A DNA stretch of 61,434 nucleotides from Thiogranum sp. Its GTDB lineage: Bacteria > Pseudomonadota > Gammaproteobacteria > DSM-19610. This document shows, in pieces, positions 25,155 through 33,914 of the stretch. Location of the stretch: positions 1 through 61,434 of the forward strand of contig JASBSN010000047.1 in assembly GCA_030148915.1 (NCBI GenBank). Reading direction: 5' to 3'. A program made the position numbers and the translations under genes. The notes under the pieces are model-generated. The model was given only the letters and a program-made list of their open reading frames with translations, was not told the DNA's origin and did no database searches. Each line of letters begins with the position of its first letter. Positions within the stretch are counted from its first letter, which is position 1.

Positions 25155-25871
25155 ATGGATAATCTGAACCTGGGTCAGCATATTTCCCGGCGTTACAACG
25201 AAGAGCTCGAAGACGTGCGCAGTCGCGTCTTGGCGATGGGCGGTCTGGTCGAGCAGCAGTTGTTGAACGCCATGGCGGCCCTGGAGAATCAGGACAGCGC
25301 GCTGGCCCTGCAGGTTATCGCCAATGACCTGCAGGTCAACGCCATGGAAGTGGCCATCGACGAGGAGTGCAACACCATCCTCGCCCGCCGTCAGCCGGCG
25401 GCCAGCGACCTGCGATTGATCACCGCGGTGATCAAAACCATTACCGACCTGGAGCGTATCGGCGATGAAGCCGAACGTATCGCGCGCATGGCCAACGACC
25501 TGGTGGACGAGGGACGCATCAACCGCCTGTTCACCCAGATCCACCACCTCGGGCAACACGCGCGCCTGCTGTTGCGCGGCGCGTTGGACGCGTTCGCCCA
25601 TCTGGATACCGAAAAAGCGGTGGCAACCTGGAACGAAGATCGCAAGGTGGACCGCGAGTATGAGGCGCTGCTGCGCGAACTGATGACCTATATGATGCAG
25701 GACGCCGATTCGATTCCGCACGTGCTGAAGACAATTTTTGCCGCCCGCGCCATCGAGCGCATCGGTGATCGGGCCGGGAACATCTGCGAGTACGTGATCT
25801 ATCTGGTGAAGGGCAAGGATGTTCGCCACACCCGTCTGCTCGAAGAAGGCGTCCCCGGCGGCCCCGATTAG
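25155..25871 (+). CDS. phoU: Phosphate signalling complex protein PhoU
   Basis: 238 residues forming two helical PhoU repeats. Motifs are VRSRVLAMGGLVEQQLLNAM, RRQPAASDLRLITAVIKTI, DLERIGDEAERIARMA and, in the second repeat, ARAIERIGDRAGNICEYVIY. It transmits phosphate sufficiency from Pst to PhoR. It ends the pst operon, 12 bases after pstB, and is followed by a 589-base repeat-rich spacer convergent with argF. Confidence 0.96.
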   Translation: MDNLNLGQHISRRYNEELEDVRSRVLAMGGLVEQQLLNAMAALENQDSALALQVIANDLQVNAMEVAIDEECNTILARRQPAASDLRLITAVIKTITDLERIGDEAERIARMANDLVDEGRINRLFTQIHHLGQHARLLLRGALDAFAHLDTEKAVATWNEDRKVDREYEALLRELMTYMMQDADSIPHVLKTIFAARAIERIGDRAGNICEYVIYLVKGKDVRHTRLLEEGVPGGPD

Positions 25872-25921
25872 CCTCGACAACTCCTCTCCTACCCAAGGAA
25901 CCTGATTGCTTCCTTATTCGG

Positions 25922-26034
25922 CATTCTGGCGTAGGCCAGACAAAAGCGCTTGCGCGTTGAACGCCCGCAGGGCGAGTAAAGCGAGTCATCCAGGGGTTTC
26001 AATAACCTGGATACCGGCCTACGCCAGTATGACG
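25922..26034. repeat. REP-like palindromes flanking a spacer, inverted pair
   Basis: Two copies of a REP-like unit in inverted orientation: CATTCTGGCGTAGGCCAGA (25922-25940; stem TCTGGC, loop GTAG) and the opposite-strand copy at 26006-26034 (CGTCATACTGGCGTAGGCC on the minus strand). The sequence between and beside them (GGCGAGTAAAGCGAGTCATC, 25971-25990) also recurs near 56859, so a unit of about 70 bases is repeated in the window. Confidence 0.75.
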
Positions 26035-26080
26035 AATTGATCAGAGTCTCCCTAATTCCCAACTGCCCGCAGCCCTTGAA

Positions 26081-26165
26081 GTCGTCTCGGGGTCGGTGCG
26101 AGGTTTTTGGTGCATGTGCGCTCGCGCACCCTAAGCCAAAAACCTCGCACCGACCCCGAGGCGAC
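26081..26165 (-). repeat. Two-tier palindrome, copy A
   Basis: Perfect 25-base arms (26086-26110 and 26136-26160), extended five bases further with one wobble, enclose a 25-base core. On the minus strand the core has CTTAGG, inner stem GTGCG-CGAG-CGCAC, then ATGCA. It lies between the convergent phoU and argF genes. Confidence 0.9.
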
Positions 26166-26194
26166 CTGCACCGTTACTGCACGCAGATCCTCGG

Positions 26195-26255
26195 GTGAAA
26201 GATTTCGGCGAGGGGTTTGTCCGGTGGCCTAAAACCTTTCACGGGACGCAGGTTC
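26195..26255. repeat. Degenerate hairpin between copies A and B
   Basis: GTGAAAGATTT pairs imperfectly with AAACCTTTCAC across about 25 bases. It lacks the CTTAGG/ATGCA core, so it may be a decayed or unrelated structure. Confidence 0.4.
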
Positions 26256-26291
26256 CCTACATCAAGGCTTCTGGTGCAATGCAATGAGTCC

Positions 26292-26368
26292 GGGTCCCGG
26301 CGTGGTACTGCCTCGCGTGCTTAGGGTGCGAGCACATGCGCTTGCGAGACAGTACCACGCCGGGACCC
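26292..26368 (+). repeat. Two-tier palindrome, copy B
   Basis: Perfect 19-base arms (26292-26310 and 26350-26368), then after one mismatch CTCGC pairs with GCGAG. The core reads GCTTAGG, inner stem GTGC-GA-GCAC, ATGC. The arm sequence is unrelated to that of copy A, 130 bases away. Confidence 0.85.
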
Positions 26369-26460
26369 TGGTGCAGTGGTTACTGACGCGATGGTGGGGT
26401 TGTTTCGGAATGGGTTGGGCGTAACCAGTTTTAGCGACGCTTGCGTAACTGCGGAGCCGG

Positions 26461-27387
26461 TCAGCTGCCGGCTGATACCGATGCGGGTGCCAGCAGAAAT
26501 TCCAGCAGGGCTTTCTGCGCGTGCAGCCGGTTTTCGGCTTCGTCCCAGACTACGCTTTGCGGGCCGTCGATCACTTGCGCGGTGACTTCCTCGCCGCGGT
26601 GCGCCGGCAGGCAATGCATGAACAGTGCGTCTTTGCCGGCCCGGCGCATCAGTTCGCCATTGACCTGGTAGGCGGCGAAAACTTTTTCGCGTTCGCGCTG
26701 CTCTTCCTCCTGACCCATGCTGGCCCATACGTCGGTGACTATCAGATCGGCGCCGGCGGCGGCCTCCAGCGGCTGATCGAACAGTTTGATACGCTCGCCG
26801 GCAGCGGCGACGATGGCGCGATCGGGCTGATACTGCGCCGGCGCGGCGATGTGCAGCTCGAAGTCGAACTGGCGGGCGGCGTTGATATAGGAGTGGCACA
26901 TGTTGTTGCCGTCGCCGATAAAGGCGACCGTGGCGCCGTTGATGCTGCCGCGGTGTTCGCACCAGGTCTGCATGTCGGCGAGCAGTTGGCAGGGATGATA
27001 CAGGTCGGTCAGGGCGTTGATCACGGGGCAGGCGGAGTACTCGGCGAACAGTTCGATTTTCTCGTGCTCGAACGTACGCACCATGATGGCATCGACCATG
27101 CGCGAGAGTACCCGCGCACTGTCTTCAAGCGGTTCACCGCGGCCGAACTGGGTGTCGCGTGGCGACAGGAACATGGCGTGTCCGCCGAGTTGCACCATGC
27201 CCGATTCGAACGACACGCGTGTGCGCGTCGAGGATTTCTCGAACACCATGGCCAGCACTTTGTTTTTCAGCGGTTCGTCGATGCGCCCCTGCCGGTGCCA
27301 TTGTTTCATCTCGATGGCCCGCTCGATCAGCTTGCGTAGCTCATCGGCGGACAAGTCCAGTAAGGTGAGAAAGTGACGTATGCTCAT
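26461..27387 (-). CDS. argF: Ornithine carbamoyltransferase
   Basis: Makes citrulline from ornithine and carbamoyl phosphate in arginine synthesis. 308 residues. The carbamoyl-phosphate motif is [15 protein letters not shown] lies in [12 protein letters not shown], and the ornithine site is DVWASMG and [13 protein letters not shown]. It overlaps argD by four bases (argD-argF order) and is on the opposite strand from argG at 44.7 kb. No ArgR box was identified. Confidence 0.97.
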   Translation of the reverse strand: MSIRHFLTLLDLSADELRKLIERAIEMKQWHRQGRIDEPLKNKVLAMVFEKSSTRTRVSFESGMVQLGGHAMFLSPRDTQFGRGEPLEDSARVLSRMVDAIMVRTFEHEKIELFAEYSACPVINALTDLYHPCQLLADMQTWCEHRGSINGATVAFIGDGNNMCHSYINAARQFDFELHIAAPAQYQPDRAIVAAAGERIKLFDQPLEAAAGADLIVTDVWASMGQEEEQREREKVFAAYQVNGELMRRAGKDALFMHCLPAHRGEEVTAQVIDGPQSVVWDEAENRLHAQKALLEFLLAPASVSAGS

Positions 27388-28565
27388 GCCTGGCTATCCG
27401 TAAATTGCTCGATCAGTTCACTGACCTCGGCAATAATAGTGTCAGCCTGATCGTTGGTGATAATCAACGGCGGCAGCAATCGCACGACGTTGTCGGCCGT
27501 GACATTGATCAACAGCCGGCGCGCCAAGGCCCGCTGCATCAACGCAGCGCAGGGCCGATCGAGTTCTATGCCCAGCATCAGGCCGATACCGCGGATTTCG
27601 ACCACACCCGTTACCGCGGCCAAGCGCTCCTTGAAGCCCCCGAGCAGGTATCTACCAAGCTCAGCGGCGCGGGTTACCAGTGCCTCGCTCTCGATGGTGC
27701 GCAGAACGGCCAGCGCCGCGCTCGCCACCAGCGGGTTACCGCCGAAGGTTGACCCGTGGGTGCCGGGCTGGAAGACGTTGGCGGCCGCACCGCGCGCCAC
27801 ACAGGCGCCGATCGGCACACCGTTGCCGAGCCCCTTGGCCAGGGTCATGACATCGGGCCGAATGCCGGCATGCCGGTGCGCAAACCACTGACCCGTGCGA
27901 CCCACGCCGGTCTGGATCTCATCGAGCATCAGCAGCCAGTTGTTGGTGTCGCACAGGGCGCGCAACGCCGGCAGATAATCGACGGCGGGGATGCGGATGC
28001 CGCCCTCACCGGTGATCGGTTCCACCAGTACGGCCACCACGTCCGGGTTAGCCGCGGCCGTCTCGCGCAGCGCCGGTAGATCGCCGTAGGGCGCGCGCAG
28101 GAACCCCTGTGGTAGGGGCTCGAAGCCGGCCTGGATTTTGGCGTTACCGGTGGCGGTCAGGGTCGCCAGCGTGCGGCCGTGAAAACTGCCTGCGGTGACG
28201 ATGATCTGCGGCGTGTCGATACCGCGTTGATGGCCGTACAGGCGCGCCAGTTTGATTGCCGCTTCGTTGGCTTCGGCGCCGGAGTTGCAGAAGAAGGCGC
28301 GGTCCATCTCCGCCACTCGACACAGCTCGCTCGCCAGTTGTTCCTGCAGGTCGATGCGATACAGGTTGGAGGTATGCACCAGGCGCTGCGACTGGGCGCA
28401 CAATGCTTCGCTGACCGCCGGATGGGCGTGTCCCAGGCCACACACGGCGATGCCTGAAAGCGCGTCGAGGTAGCGTTCGCCCTGTGCGTCGAACAGGTAC
28501 GCGCCTTCGCCCCGGGCGAAGGTCACCGGTAACGGCTTGTAGGTTGTCATCAGGTGATCGGTCAT
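27384..28565 (-). CDS. argD: Acetylornithine aminotransferase
   Basis: PLP-dependent class III aminotransferase of 393 residues that forms N-acetylornithine from N-acetylglutamate semialdehyde. Motifs: [49 protein letters not shown] and the PLP lysine in [14 protein letters not shown]. The glycine-rich start [20 protein letters not shown] is typical. It is the first gene of the argD-argF pair. It may also serve as succinyldiaminopimelate aminotransferase, as in enterobacteria. Confidence 0.95.
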   Translation of the reverse strand: MTDHLMTTYKPLPVTFARGEGAYLFDAQGERYLDALSGIAVCGLGHAHPAVSEALCAQSQRLVHTSNLYRIDLQEQLASELCRVAEMDRAFFCNSGAEANEAAIKLARLYGHQRGIDTPQIIVTAGSFHGRTLATLTATGNAKIQAGFEPLPQGFLRAPYGDLPALRETAAANPDVVAVLVEPITGEGGIRIPAVDYLPALRALCDTNNWLLMLDEIQTGVGRTGQWFAHRHAGIRPDVMTLAKGLGNGVPIGACVARGAAANVFQPGTHGSTFGGNPLVASAALAVLRTIESEALVTRAAELGRYLLGGFKERLAAVTGVVEIRGIGLMLGIELDRPCAALMQRALARRLLINVTADNVVRLLPPLIITNDQADTIIAEVSELIEQFTDSQA

Positions 28566-28591
28566 CAGGTTCCCCGATACGCGGCGCGCTC

Positions 28592-28620
28592 AAATAAAAA
28601 ACCCGGCCTCAGGCCGGGCG
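28592..28620 (-). terminator. Rho-independent terminator of the PuuD-like gene
   Basis: On the minus strand CCCGGCCTGAGGCCGGG is followed by TTTTTTAT, a perfect stem with a T tract. It separates this gene from argD. Confidence 0.88.
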
Positions 28621-28642
28621 TCGGCCGAAGCCGGATTCGGAC

Positions 28643-29236
28643 TCAGAATGGCAAGCCGTGCATGTGGCCGGTCATGCACATCAACATCGGTATCGACAGC
28701 AAGGTGTTGGTGCGCGAGGCCATCAGCGCCACTTTCTTGCCTTTGGCGATTTCCTCTGGAGTCGCCTGGACCATGCCGAGGATTTTTTTCTGGTTCGGCC
28801 AGATCAACACCCAGACGTTGAACAGCATAATCGTTCCGAGCCAGGCGCCGACGCCGATGACCTGCATGCCGGGGCTGAGGATAAAGGCCTTGAGCGCCCC
28901 GCCCTGGACCAGATTTTCCAGCGCGCCGACACCGGTCAGCCAGGTCACGACGGCACCCCAGCGGAACCATGCCAGGGCTCGCGGAGCGACATATTTATTG
29001 ATCGCCGCGGGTCCGGGGCCACCACTGTCGGCTTCCGCAGCGGCTTTGACGACCGCGGGGACCTGGACAAAATTGAAGTAATAGAGCAGACCGATCCAGA
29101 CCACACCTGCCAGTACGTGGAACCAGACTTCGATTTCGAGCACGTTGATAGTGGACGTGCCCAGGGCAAAAACAATAATCACGGCCAGTATAAAGCCGGA
29201 AATAATCGTGCCCCATATAGAGGAAAGTGGATTCAT
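28643..29236 (-). CDS. PuuD-like urate hydroxylase N-domain membrane protein
   Basis: Integral membrane protein of 197 residues with about five helices. VWFHVLAGVVWIGLLYYFNF and later IPMLMCMTGHMHG with conserved histidines match the membrane part (Urate_ox_N) of PuuD. The cytochrome c domain found in full PuuD is absent, so urate oxidation itself is doubtful; such short forms are common and uncharacterised. It is a single-gene unit ending in a strong terminator. Confidence 0.7.
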   Translation of the reverse strand: MNPLSSIWGTIISGFILAVIIVFALGTSTINVLEIEVWFHVLAGVVWIGLLYYFNFVQVPAVVKAAAEADSGGPGPAAINKYVAPRALAWFRWGAVVTWLTGVGALENLVQGGALKAFILSPGMQVIGVGAWLGTIMLFNVWVLIWPNQKKILGMVQATPEEIAKGKKVALMASRTNTLLSIPMLMCMTGHMHGLPF

Positions 29237-29893
29237 TGGTGCCGCTCCTCGGATCTGTATTTGGTTTTTTTATGCCAGCAGAAAAGCCAGCGTATTTGCT
29301 TGAGTTTGCGCAGTTTAAGTCGCGTCCTGGGGGATTGCAATACGCCCCGCCGTCGCCTGCATAATGGTCTCATGGATCTGTCCAACTGCGTCTGTTCGCG
29401 CCCCCTCCGTGGCCGTCATCGGTAAAAGAAATGGGCGCAGATCGTGAGCGGGCCGCACTGCGGGGCGAGGGGTCGATCCGCCGCTAGAACGTTCTGCTCC
29501 CCTCCGGGGCGTGTGACGGACCCAACGATGCCGTTGCGCCCGTGAGCGCAGCACCCAAGTGGCAATATTAATCTCGGTCTGTAACGCGGTTGCTGGGTAA
29601 ATGCATGAAAAATCAGTTACTAATAACTGGTCCTCAGTTTTTGTGACGCCGTTCAGATTTTTGACGCTGTGCCGCTAAACCCTTCGATAGCCGGGTGCCC
29701 GGTCGAAAATCAACAAAAACTCAACCGCTGCGGCTTCGCGCTGTATAGAGGTATGAACCGTCATGAAACCGTATTTTGCCTCAAGGCGCTGCGGCTGGGT
29801 CGGCTGCCGTGGCGTCGGCAAGGCGTCCGGCGCTCTGTTCGCCAGGACGTTCAACCGGGCTATCGAATCGGACCACCGCCGCTTTTCTCACTC
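29237..29893. other. Intergenic region without a supported gene
   Basis: The stretch between the PuuD-like gene and the diguanylate cyclase holds no convincing ORF. Frames open here have Arg/Pro-rich translations without family likeness. The cyclase frame stays open upstream to GTG 29669, with an ATG at 29753, but this part (RLPWRRQGVRRSVRQ) does not look like protein and may be leader. Confidence 0.5.
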
Positions 29894-31510
29894 ATGAGTT
29901 ATCGCTCCCGGCTGGTGCTATACGTTGGCATGCTGGTCGTGTTACTGGTGGGGATGATGGCTTTGTCGTTCAAGGCCGCCCGGGACGTTATCGTCACCAG
30001 TACTCAACAGCACCTGAGCTACATTGCGAGCCACCAGAGTGAGGTAGTCGAGTCCCAATTCGCGGCCGTGCAGCGTAATGCCGGGCTGATGGCCGAGGAC
30101 CAGCGCCTGCTGGAGTATCTGCGTGAGCCCGATCCCAATGCCTCCAGCGCAAAGGAACTGGTGGCGCATTACGTTCGGCGGTTCGCGCTGCTGCCAGGCG
30201 ATTCGTTGCTGATTTTGTCCGCGACCGGCGAGGTGCAGGTGGGTGCGGCGCCGCCGACTCTGGTCGCGGCCGTACGGCAGCGCAGCGGCGCTGATACCGG
30301 CCAGGCGTTTTACCTCGACACGCCGCACGGTGTCCTCATGAGTGCCCTGCAGCCGATTGTCGAGTCTGGCCGGCGGCGCGGTACGGTACTGCTGACACGG
30401 CTTATGGATCAGCGCTGGCTGAGTGAGCTCGAGCCGCCCTCCAGCGACTACCTGCTGTTTTTCGAGCGCCGCGGAAGGGTGACCGGCAGCAGTAATCCAC
30501 GCTTCAAGGACGCGCGGGTAGATGTACGCAGCGGGCGTCTGCGTTATCGCGGCCAGACCTACCGCATGGAGTCGATACCTTACGCGCCGCCCGGCGAGGC
30601 GCTGCCGGGTCTGTGGTTCGGCACCAGTGATGCCAACGTGACCGGTCTGCTGGCGAGCTATCAGCGCTGGGTGTTTGCTTTTGCCGCGCTGGGCAGCCTG
30701 GCGGTGGCGCTGGTCGGTTGGCTGGTGCTGCGTAATTTCAGTCGGCCGATGGCCGCGCTGATGCAGATCACCGCCCAGATGATCAAAGGCGAACTGCCGG
30801 TGATGGTACGCTCCGACGCCAAATCCGAGATGGACAGCCTGGTCAATCGGTTTGCCGACGTGATCGACAGCTTGCGCCGTGAACAGTCAAAACTCGAAAC
30901 GGCCAATCGCAAGCTGCAGGAGACCGCGATCACCGACAGCCTGACCGGTCTCTACAATCGCCGTTATCTGCAAGAGGTCACCCCCGGTCTGTTCGCTCAG
31001 GTGGTGCGCGACCAGCGTTACCTGACCGCGGTGCTGATGGATCTTGATTACTTCAAAGCAATCAACGATTCCTGGGGCCATCTGGGTGGCGATGCGGTGC
31101 TGGTGCATTTCGCCCAGCTACTGCAGCACAATTCGCGGGCCAACGACTTTCTCTTCCGTATCGGCGGTGAGGAGTTTCTGCTGCTCAACGTGGCCGAAAC
31201 TCCGCGCGACAGTGTGGCGCTGGCGGAGAAAATCCGCGAACTGGTGAGTCGTTCGCCCGCCAGCTACCAGGGTAGCAGTGTTACGATTACGGTGAGCATC
31301 GGCGTCAGTTGCTGTTACGGCAAGACCGGTGACGTCTCGCTGAGCACGTTGATGCGTGCGGCCGATAAATCTCTGTACGAGGCCAAGTCTTCGGGGCGCA
31401 ATTGTGTGGTGTTGCACGCGAGCTGTCGCGAGGCCACCGCCGATCGTCCCAAGTCACGACCGCGTATAGCACTGGTAAAAAGCGGAGAAAACACCAAACC
31501 CCAAGGCTGA
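29894..31510 (+). CDS. Membrane diguanylate cyclase (periplasmic sensor, HAMP-like, GGDEF)
   Basis: About 538 residues from ATG 29894. A first helix (LVLYVGMLVVLLVGMMALSF) and a second (WVFAFAALGSLAVALVGWLV) bracket a periplasmic sensor region of about 225 residues. A HAMP-like linker (NFSRPMAALMQITAQMIKGE) leads to a GGDEF domain: TDSLTGLYNRRYLQE, LMDLDYFKAINDSWGHLGGD and the active-site loop RIGGEEFLLL. RAND, five residues before GGEEF, is an RxxD inhibitory site. It should be active and product-inhibited. The start is uncertain (GTG 29669 and ATG 29753 are in frame). Confidence 0.88.
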   Translation: MSYRSRLVLYVGMLVVLLVGMMALSFKAARDVIVTSTQQHLSYIASHQSEVVESQFAAVQRNAGLMAEDQRLLEYLREPDPNASSAKELVAHYVRRFALLPGDSLLILSATGEVQVGAAPPTLVAAVRQRSGADTGQAFYLDTPHGVLMSALQPIVESGRRRGTVLLTRLMDQRWLSELEPPSSDYLLFFERRGRVTGSSNPRFKDARVDVRSGRLRYRGQTYRMESIPYAPPGEALPGLWFGTSDANVTGLLASYQRWVFAFAALGSLAVALVGWLVLRNFSRPMAALMQITAQMIKGELPVMVRSDAKSEMDSLVNRFADVIDSLRREQSKLETANRKLQETAITDSLTGLYNRRYLQEVTPGLFAQVVRDQRYLTAVLMDLDYFKAINDSWGHLGGDAVLVHFAQLLQHNSRANDFLFRIGGEEFLLLNVAETPRDSVALAEKIRELVSRSPASYQGSSVTITVSIGVSCCYGKTGDVSLSTLMRAADKSLYEAKSSGRNCVVLHASCREATADRPKSRPRIALVKSGENTKPQG

Positions 31511-31628
31511 CAGCGCTTTGTCCTGTTACTGTTTCCGGCTGACACTTTGACGTAGACTTGCGCTTTTGAAGGTCTGGTGGCGGGGCGCGATCATCGCTCG
31601 GTCCAGGCCGGTCCCGGGGTAGAGCAGG

Positions 31629-33407
31629 ATGTGCGGAATTTGCGGTGATTGGCGGCTCGACGGGCGTGCGCCCGAGACGGCGACGCTGTCGCGTATGTTA
31701 TCCAAACTGGAACGGCGCGGCCCCGATCACGAGGGGCGACATGTGGAGCAGGCCATTGCTCTGGGTCACCGCCGGCTGTCGGTCATCGATCTGTCGCCGG
31801 CCTCCAATCAGCCGTGGGTCGAGGCGACGCTGGGCCTGACGCTGGTGTTCAATGGCGCCATTTATAACTATAAAGAACTGCGCGCCGAGTTGCAGGCACT
31901 GGGGTACGCGTTTCGCAGCCAGGGTGATACCGAAGTGGTGCTCAAGGCCTATGCCGCCTGGGGCGAGGATTTCGTCAAGCGGCTGCACGGTATGTTTGCC
32001 ATCGCCCTCTGGGACAGTACCCGCCAACAGCTGGTGCTGGCCCGTGATCGCTTTGGCATCAAGCCCCTGTACTATAATCAGACGCGGGATTGGTTTCGGT
32101 TTGCCTCCAACACCCAGGCGCTGCTCGCCGCCGGTGGCGTGGATACCGGCATTGATCCGGTCGCTCTGCACCACCACTTCACGCTGCACGCCGTGGTGCC
32201 AGCGCCACGGACCCTGTTGAAAGGGGTGCGCAAGCTGCAACCCGGTCATATCATGGTGGTCTCGGCCGATGGCCGCGACCGGGTGCAGCCCTACTGGCAG
32301 CTGGCGTCGGCCGCCGGTGGACCGCGCAGCGAGGGCGAGTGGCTGGAGGCCACGCGCGCGGCGCTGGTCAAGGCGGTGCGGCGCCGGCGCATCGTCGCCG
32401 ACGTGCCGGTCGGGGTGCTGCTTTCGGGTGGTCTGGACAGTAGCCTGCTGGTGGCGCTGCTCGCTGAACACGGCGGCAATGACCTGTTGACCTTCTCGGT
32501 GGGGTTTGAAGATCACCCTGACGAGAGCGGCAGTGAATTTGAATTCTCCGATCAAGTGGTCGAGCGTTACGGCACGCAGCACCGCAAATTCCAGGTAGCC
32601 AATCACGAAGTGCTCGACCGGCTGCCGGAGGCCATCGACCAGATGGCCGAACCGATGGTGGGGCAGGATGCGGTGGCTTTTTATCTGCTCTCAGAATGCG
32701 TGTCGAAATACGCCAAGGTGGTGCAGAGCGGCCAGGGCGCCGATGAAGTGTTCGGCGGCTATTTCTGGTATCCGCAGATGCACCATGCAGAGGGTTCCGG
32801 AGCGGCGCGCTTCGCGCCCTTTTATTTTGACCGCGACCACGACGAATACCTGTCTATGGTCGATGACCGCTACGGCGGCCCGGATTACACCAGTGCGTTG
32901 GTCGAGGAGCGCCTGGAAGCGGCCGGTGCCGACAGCTATCTCAACCAGGTGCTGCATTTCGATGTCACCACGCTGATTGTCGACGATCCGGTCAAGCGGG
33001 TGGATAATATGACCATGGCCTGGGGGCTGGAAGCGCGGGTACCGTTTCTGGACCACGAACTGGTGGAAACGGTGATCGGCATGCCGGCGGAAATGAAAAT
33101 TCGCGATCACGGCAAGTACCCGCTCAAACAAATCGCCCGCGGCCTGGTGCCCGAGGCGATCATCGACCGGCCCAAGGCCTATTTCCCGGTGCCGGCGCTG
33201 AAGTTTGTCCGCGGGCAGTTTCTGGACTTCATGCGCGATTTGCTCGGCTCGCAAGCGGCGCGTGAACGCGGCCTTTACCGGGAAGACTACGTGCGGTCGC
33301 TCCTCGCCGACCCGGAACACCAGTTGACGCGTCTGCAGGGCAGCAAACTGTGGCATCTCGCCGCGCTGGAACTCTGGCTGCAGCGCAATGTGGACGGCCA
33401 CGGCTGA
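31629..33407 (+). CDS. N-acetylglutaminylglutamine amidotransferase (AsnB-like)
   Basis: 592 residues of the asparagine synthase family. The N-terminal glutaminase has Cys2 (MCGICGDWRLDG), RRGPDHEGRHVEQ and FNGAIYNYKELR; the synthase half has the PP-loop VGVLLSGGLDSSLL and SGQGADEVFGGYFW. Details such as LSKLERRGPDHEG and the length fit the enzyme (TIGR03104) that makes the osmolyte N-acetylglutaminylglutamine amide. The synthetase partner normally next to it is not in the window. Plain AsnB is a less likely alternative. Confidence 0.8.
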   Translation: MCGICGDWRLDGRAPETATLSRMLSKLERRGPDHEGRHVEQAIALGHRRLSVIDLSPASNQPWVEATLGLTLVFNGAIYNYKELRAELQALGYAFRSQGDTEVVLKAYAAWGEDFVKRLHGMFAIALWDSTRQQLVLARDRFGIKPLYYNQTRDWFRFASNTQALLAAGGVDTGIDPVALHHHFTLHAVVPAPRTLLKGVRKLQPGHIMVVSADGRDRVQPYWQLASAAGGPRSEGEWLEATRAALVKAVRRRRIVADVPVGVLLSGGLDSSLLVALLAEHGGNDLLTFSVGFEDHPDESGSEFEFSDQVVERYGTQHRKFQVANHEVLDRLPEAIDQMAEPMVGQDAVAFYLLSECVSKYAKVVQSGQGADEVFGGYFWYPQMHHAEGSGAARFAPFYFDRDHDEYLSMVDDRYGGPDYTSALVEERLEAAGADSYLNQVLHFDVTTLIVDDPVKRVDNMTMAWGLEARVPFLDHELVETVIGMPAEMKIRDHGKYPLKQIARGLVPEAIIDRPKAYFPVPALKFVRGQFLDFMRDLLGSQAARERGLYREDYVRSLLADPEHQLTRLQGSKLWHLAALELWLQRNVDGHG

Positions 33408-33582
33408 AACCCAGGGGCTGGCCGAGGGCCGCGCAAATGCCCCAACAGCCGCCTGCTCTGCGGTGGGGCACACCGCCGAAGAGCACAGGCGCGGGCAAAA
33501 CCCTTTGAATATGGGCTGTTTGTCGTGAGCCGGGCTAGGTACACTAGTATTAACGGCATATTGAATCGAGAGGTACTAACTG

Positions 33583-33906
33583 ATGGACGTGATGGATCGT
33601 ATCAAAGAAGCGGTAGACAGTAATCCCATCGTCATCTTCATGAAGGGCACCCCGCAGATGCCGATGTGTGGGTATTCGAGCCGCACCACGCAAATGCTGC
33701 AAGCCTGTGAGGTGGAGTTCGCCCACGTCAACGTCCTGGCCGATCCGGAGATTTTCGAGAATCTGCCGCGCTTCGCCAACTGGCCGACGTTTCCCCAGCT
33801 CTATGTGAACGGTGAACTGGTCGGCGGCCATGATATCGCCCTGGAAATGTATCAGAAGGGCGAGCTGAAACCGCTGCTGCAGGAAGCGGTGGCTAAGCAG
33901 CATTGA
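33583..33906 (+). CDS. grxD: Monothiol glutaredoxin GrxD
   Basis: 107 residues. The active site reads MKGTPQMPMCGYSSRT: the usual CGFS is CGYS here, a conservative change that retains the single cysteine used to bind a [2Fe-2S] cluster with glutathione. WPTFPQLYVNGELVGGHDI gives the cis-Pro and glutathione-binding residues. It carries and delivers iron-sulfur clusters. It is convergent with nhaD, eight bases apart. Confidence 0.95.
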   Translation: MDVMDRIKEAVDSNPIVIFMKGTPQMPMCGYSSRTTQMLQACEVEFAHVNVLADPEIFENLPRFANWPTFPQLYVNGELVGGHDIALEMYQKGELKPLLQEAVAKQH

Positions 33907-33914
33907 GGCTGTCA

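Noticed and set aside
26081-26165. Rho-independent terminator for phoU or argF
   Set aside because: The stem is far longer than usual terminators and no T tract follows on either strand.
26081-26368. Integron attC sites
   Set aside because: The hairpin form is reminiscent, but the RYYYAAC and GTTRRRY consensus ends are absent, there are no cassettes, and no integrase is seen.
29315-29554. Minus-strand ORF of 79 codons between the PuuD-like gene and the cyclase
   Set aside because: Arg/Pro-rich translation, no family likeness and no ribosome binding site.
33430-33470. Terminator after the amidotransferase gene
   Set aside because: GCCCCA/TGGGGC can pair, but the loop is large and no T tract follows.
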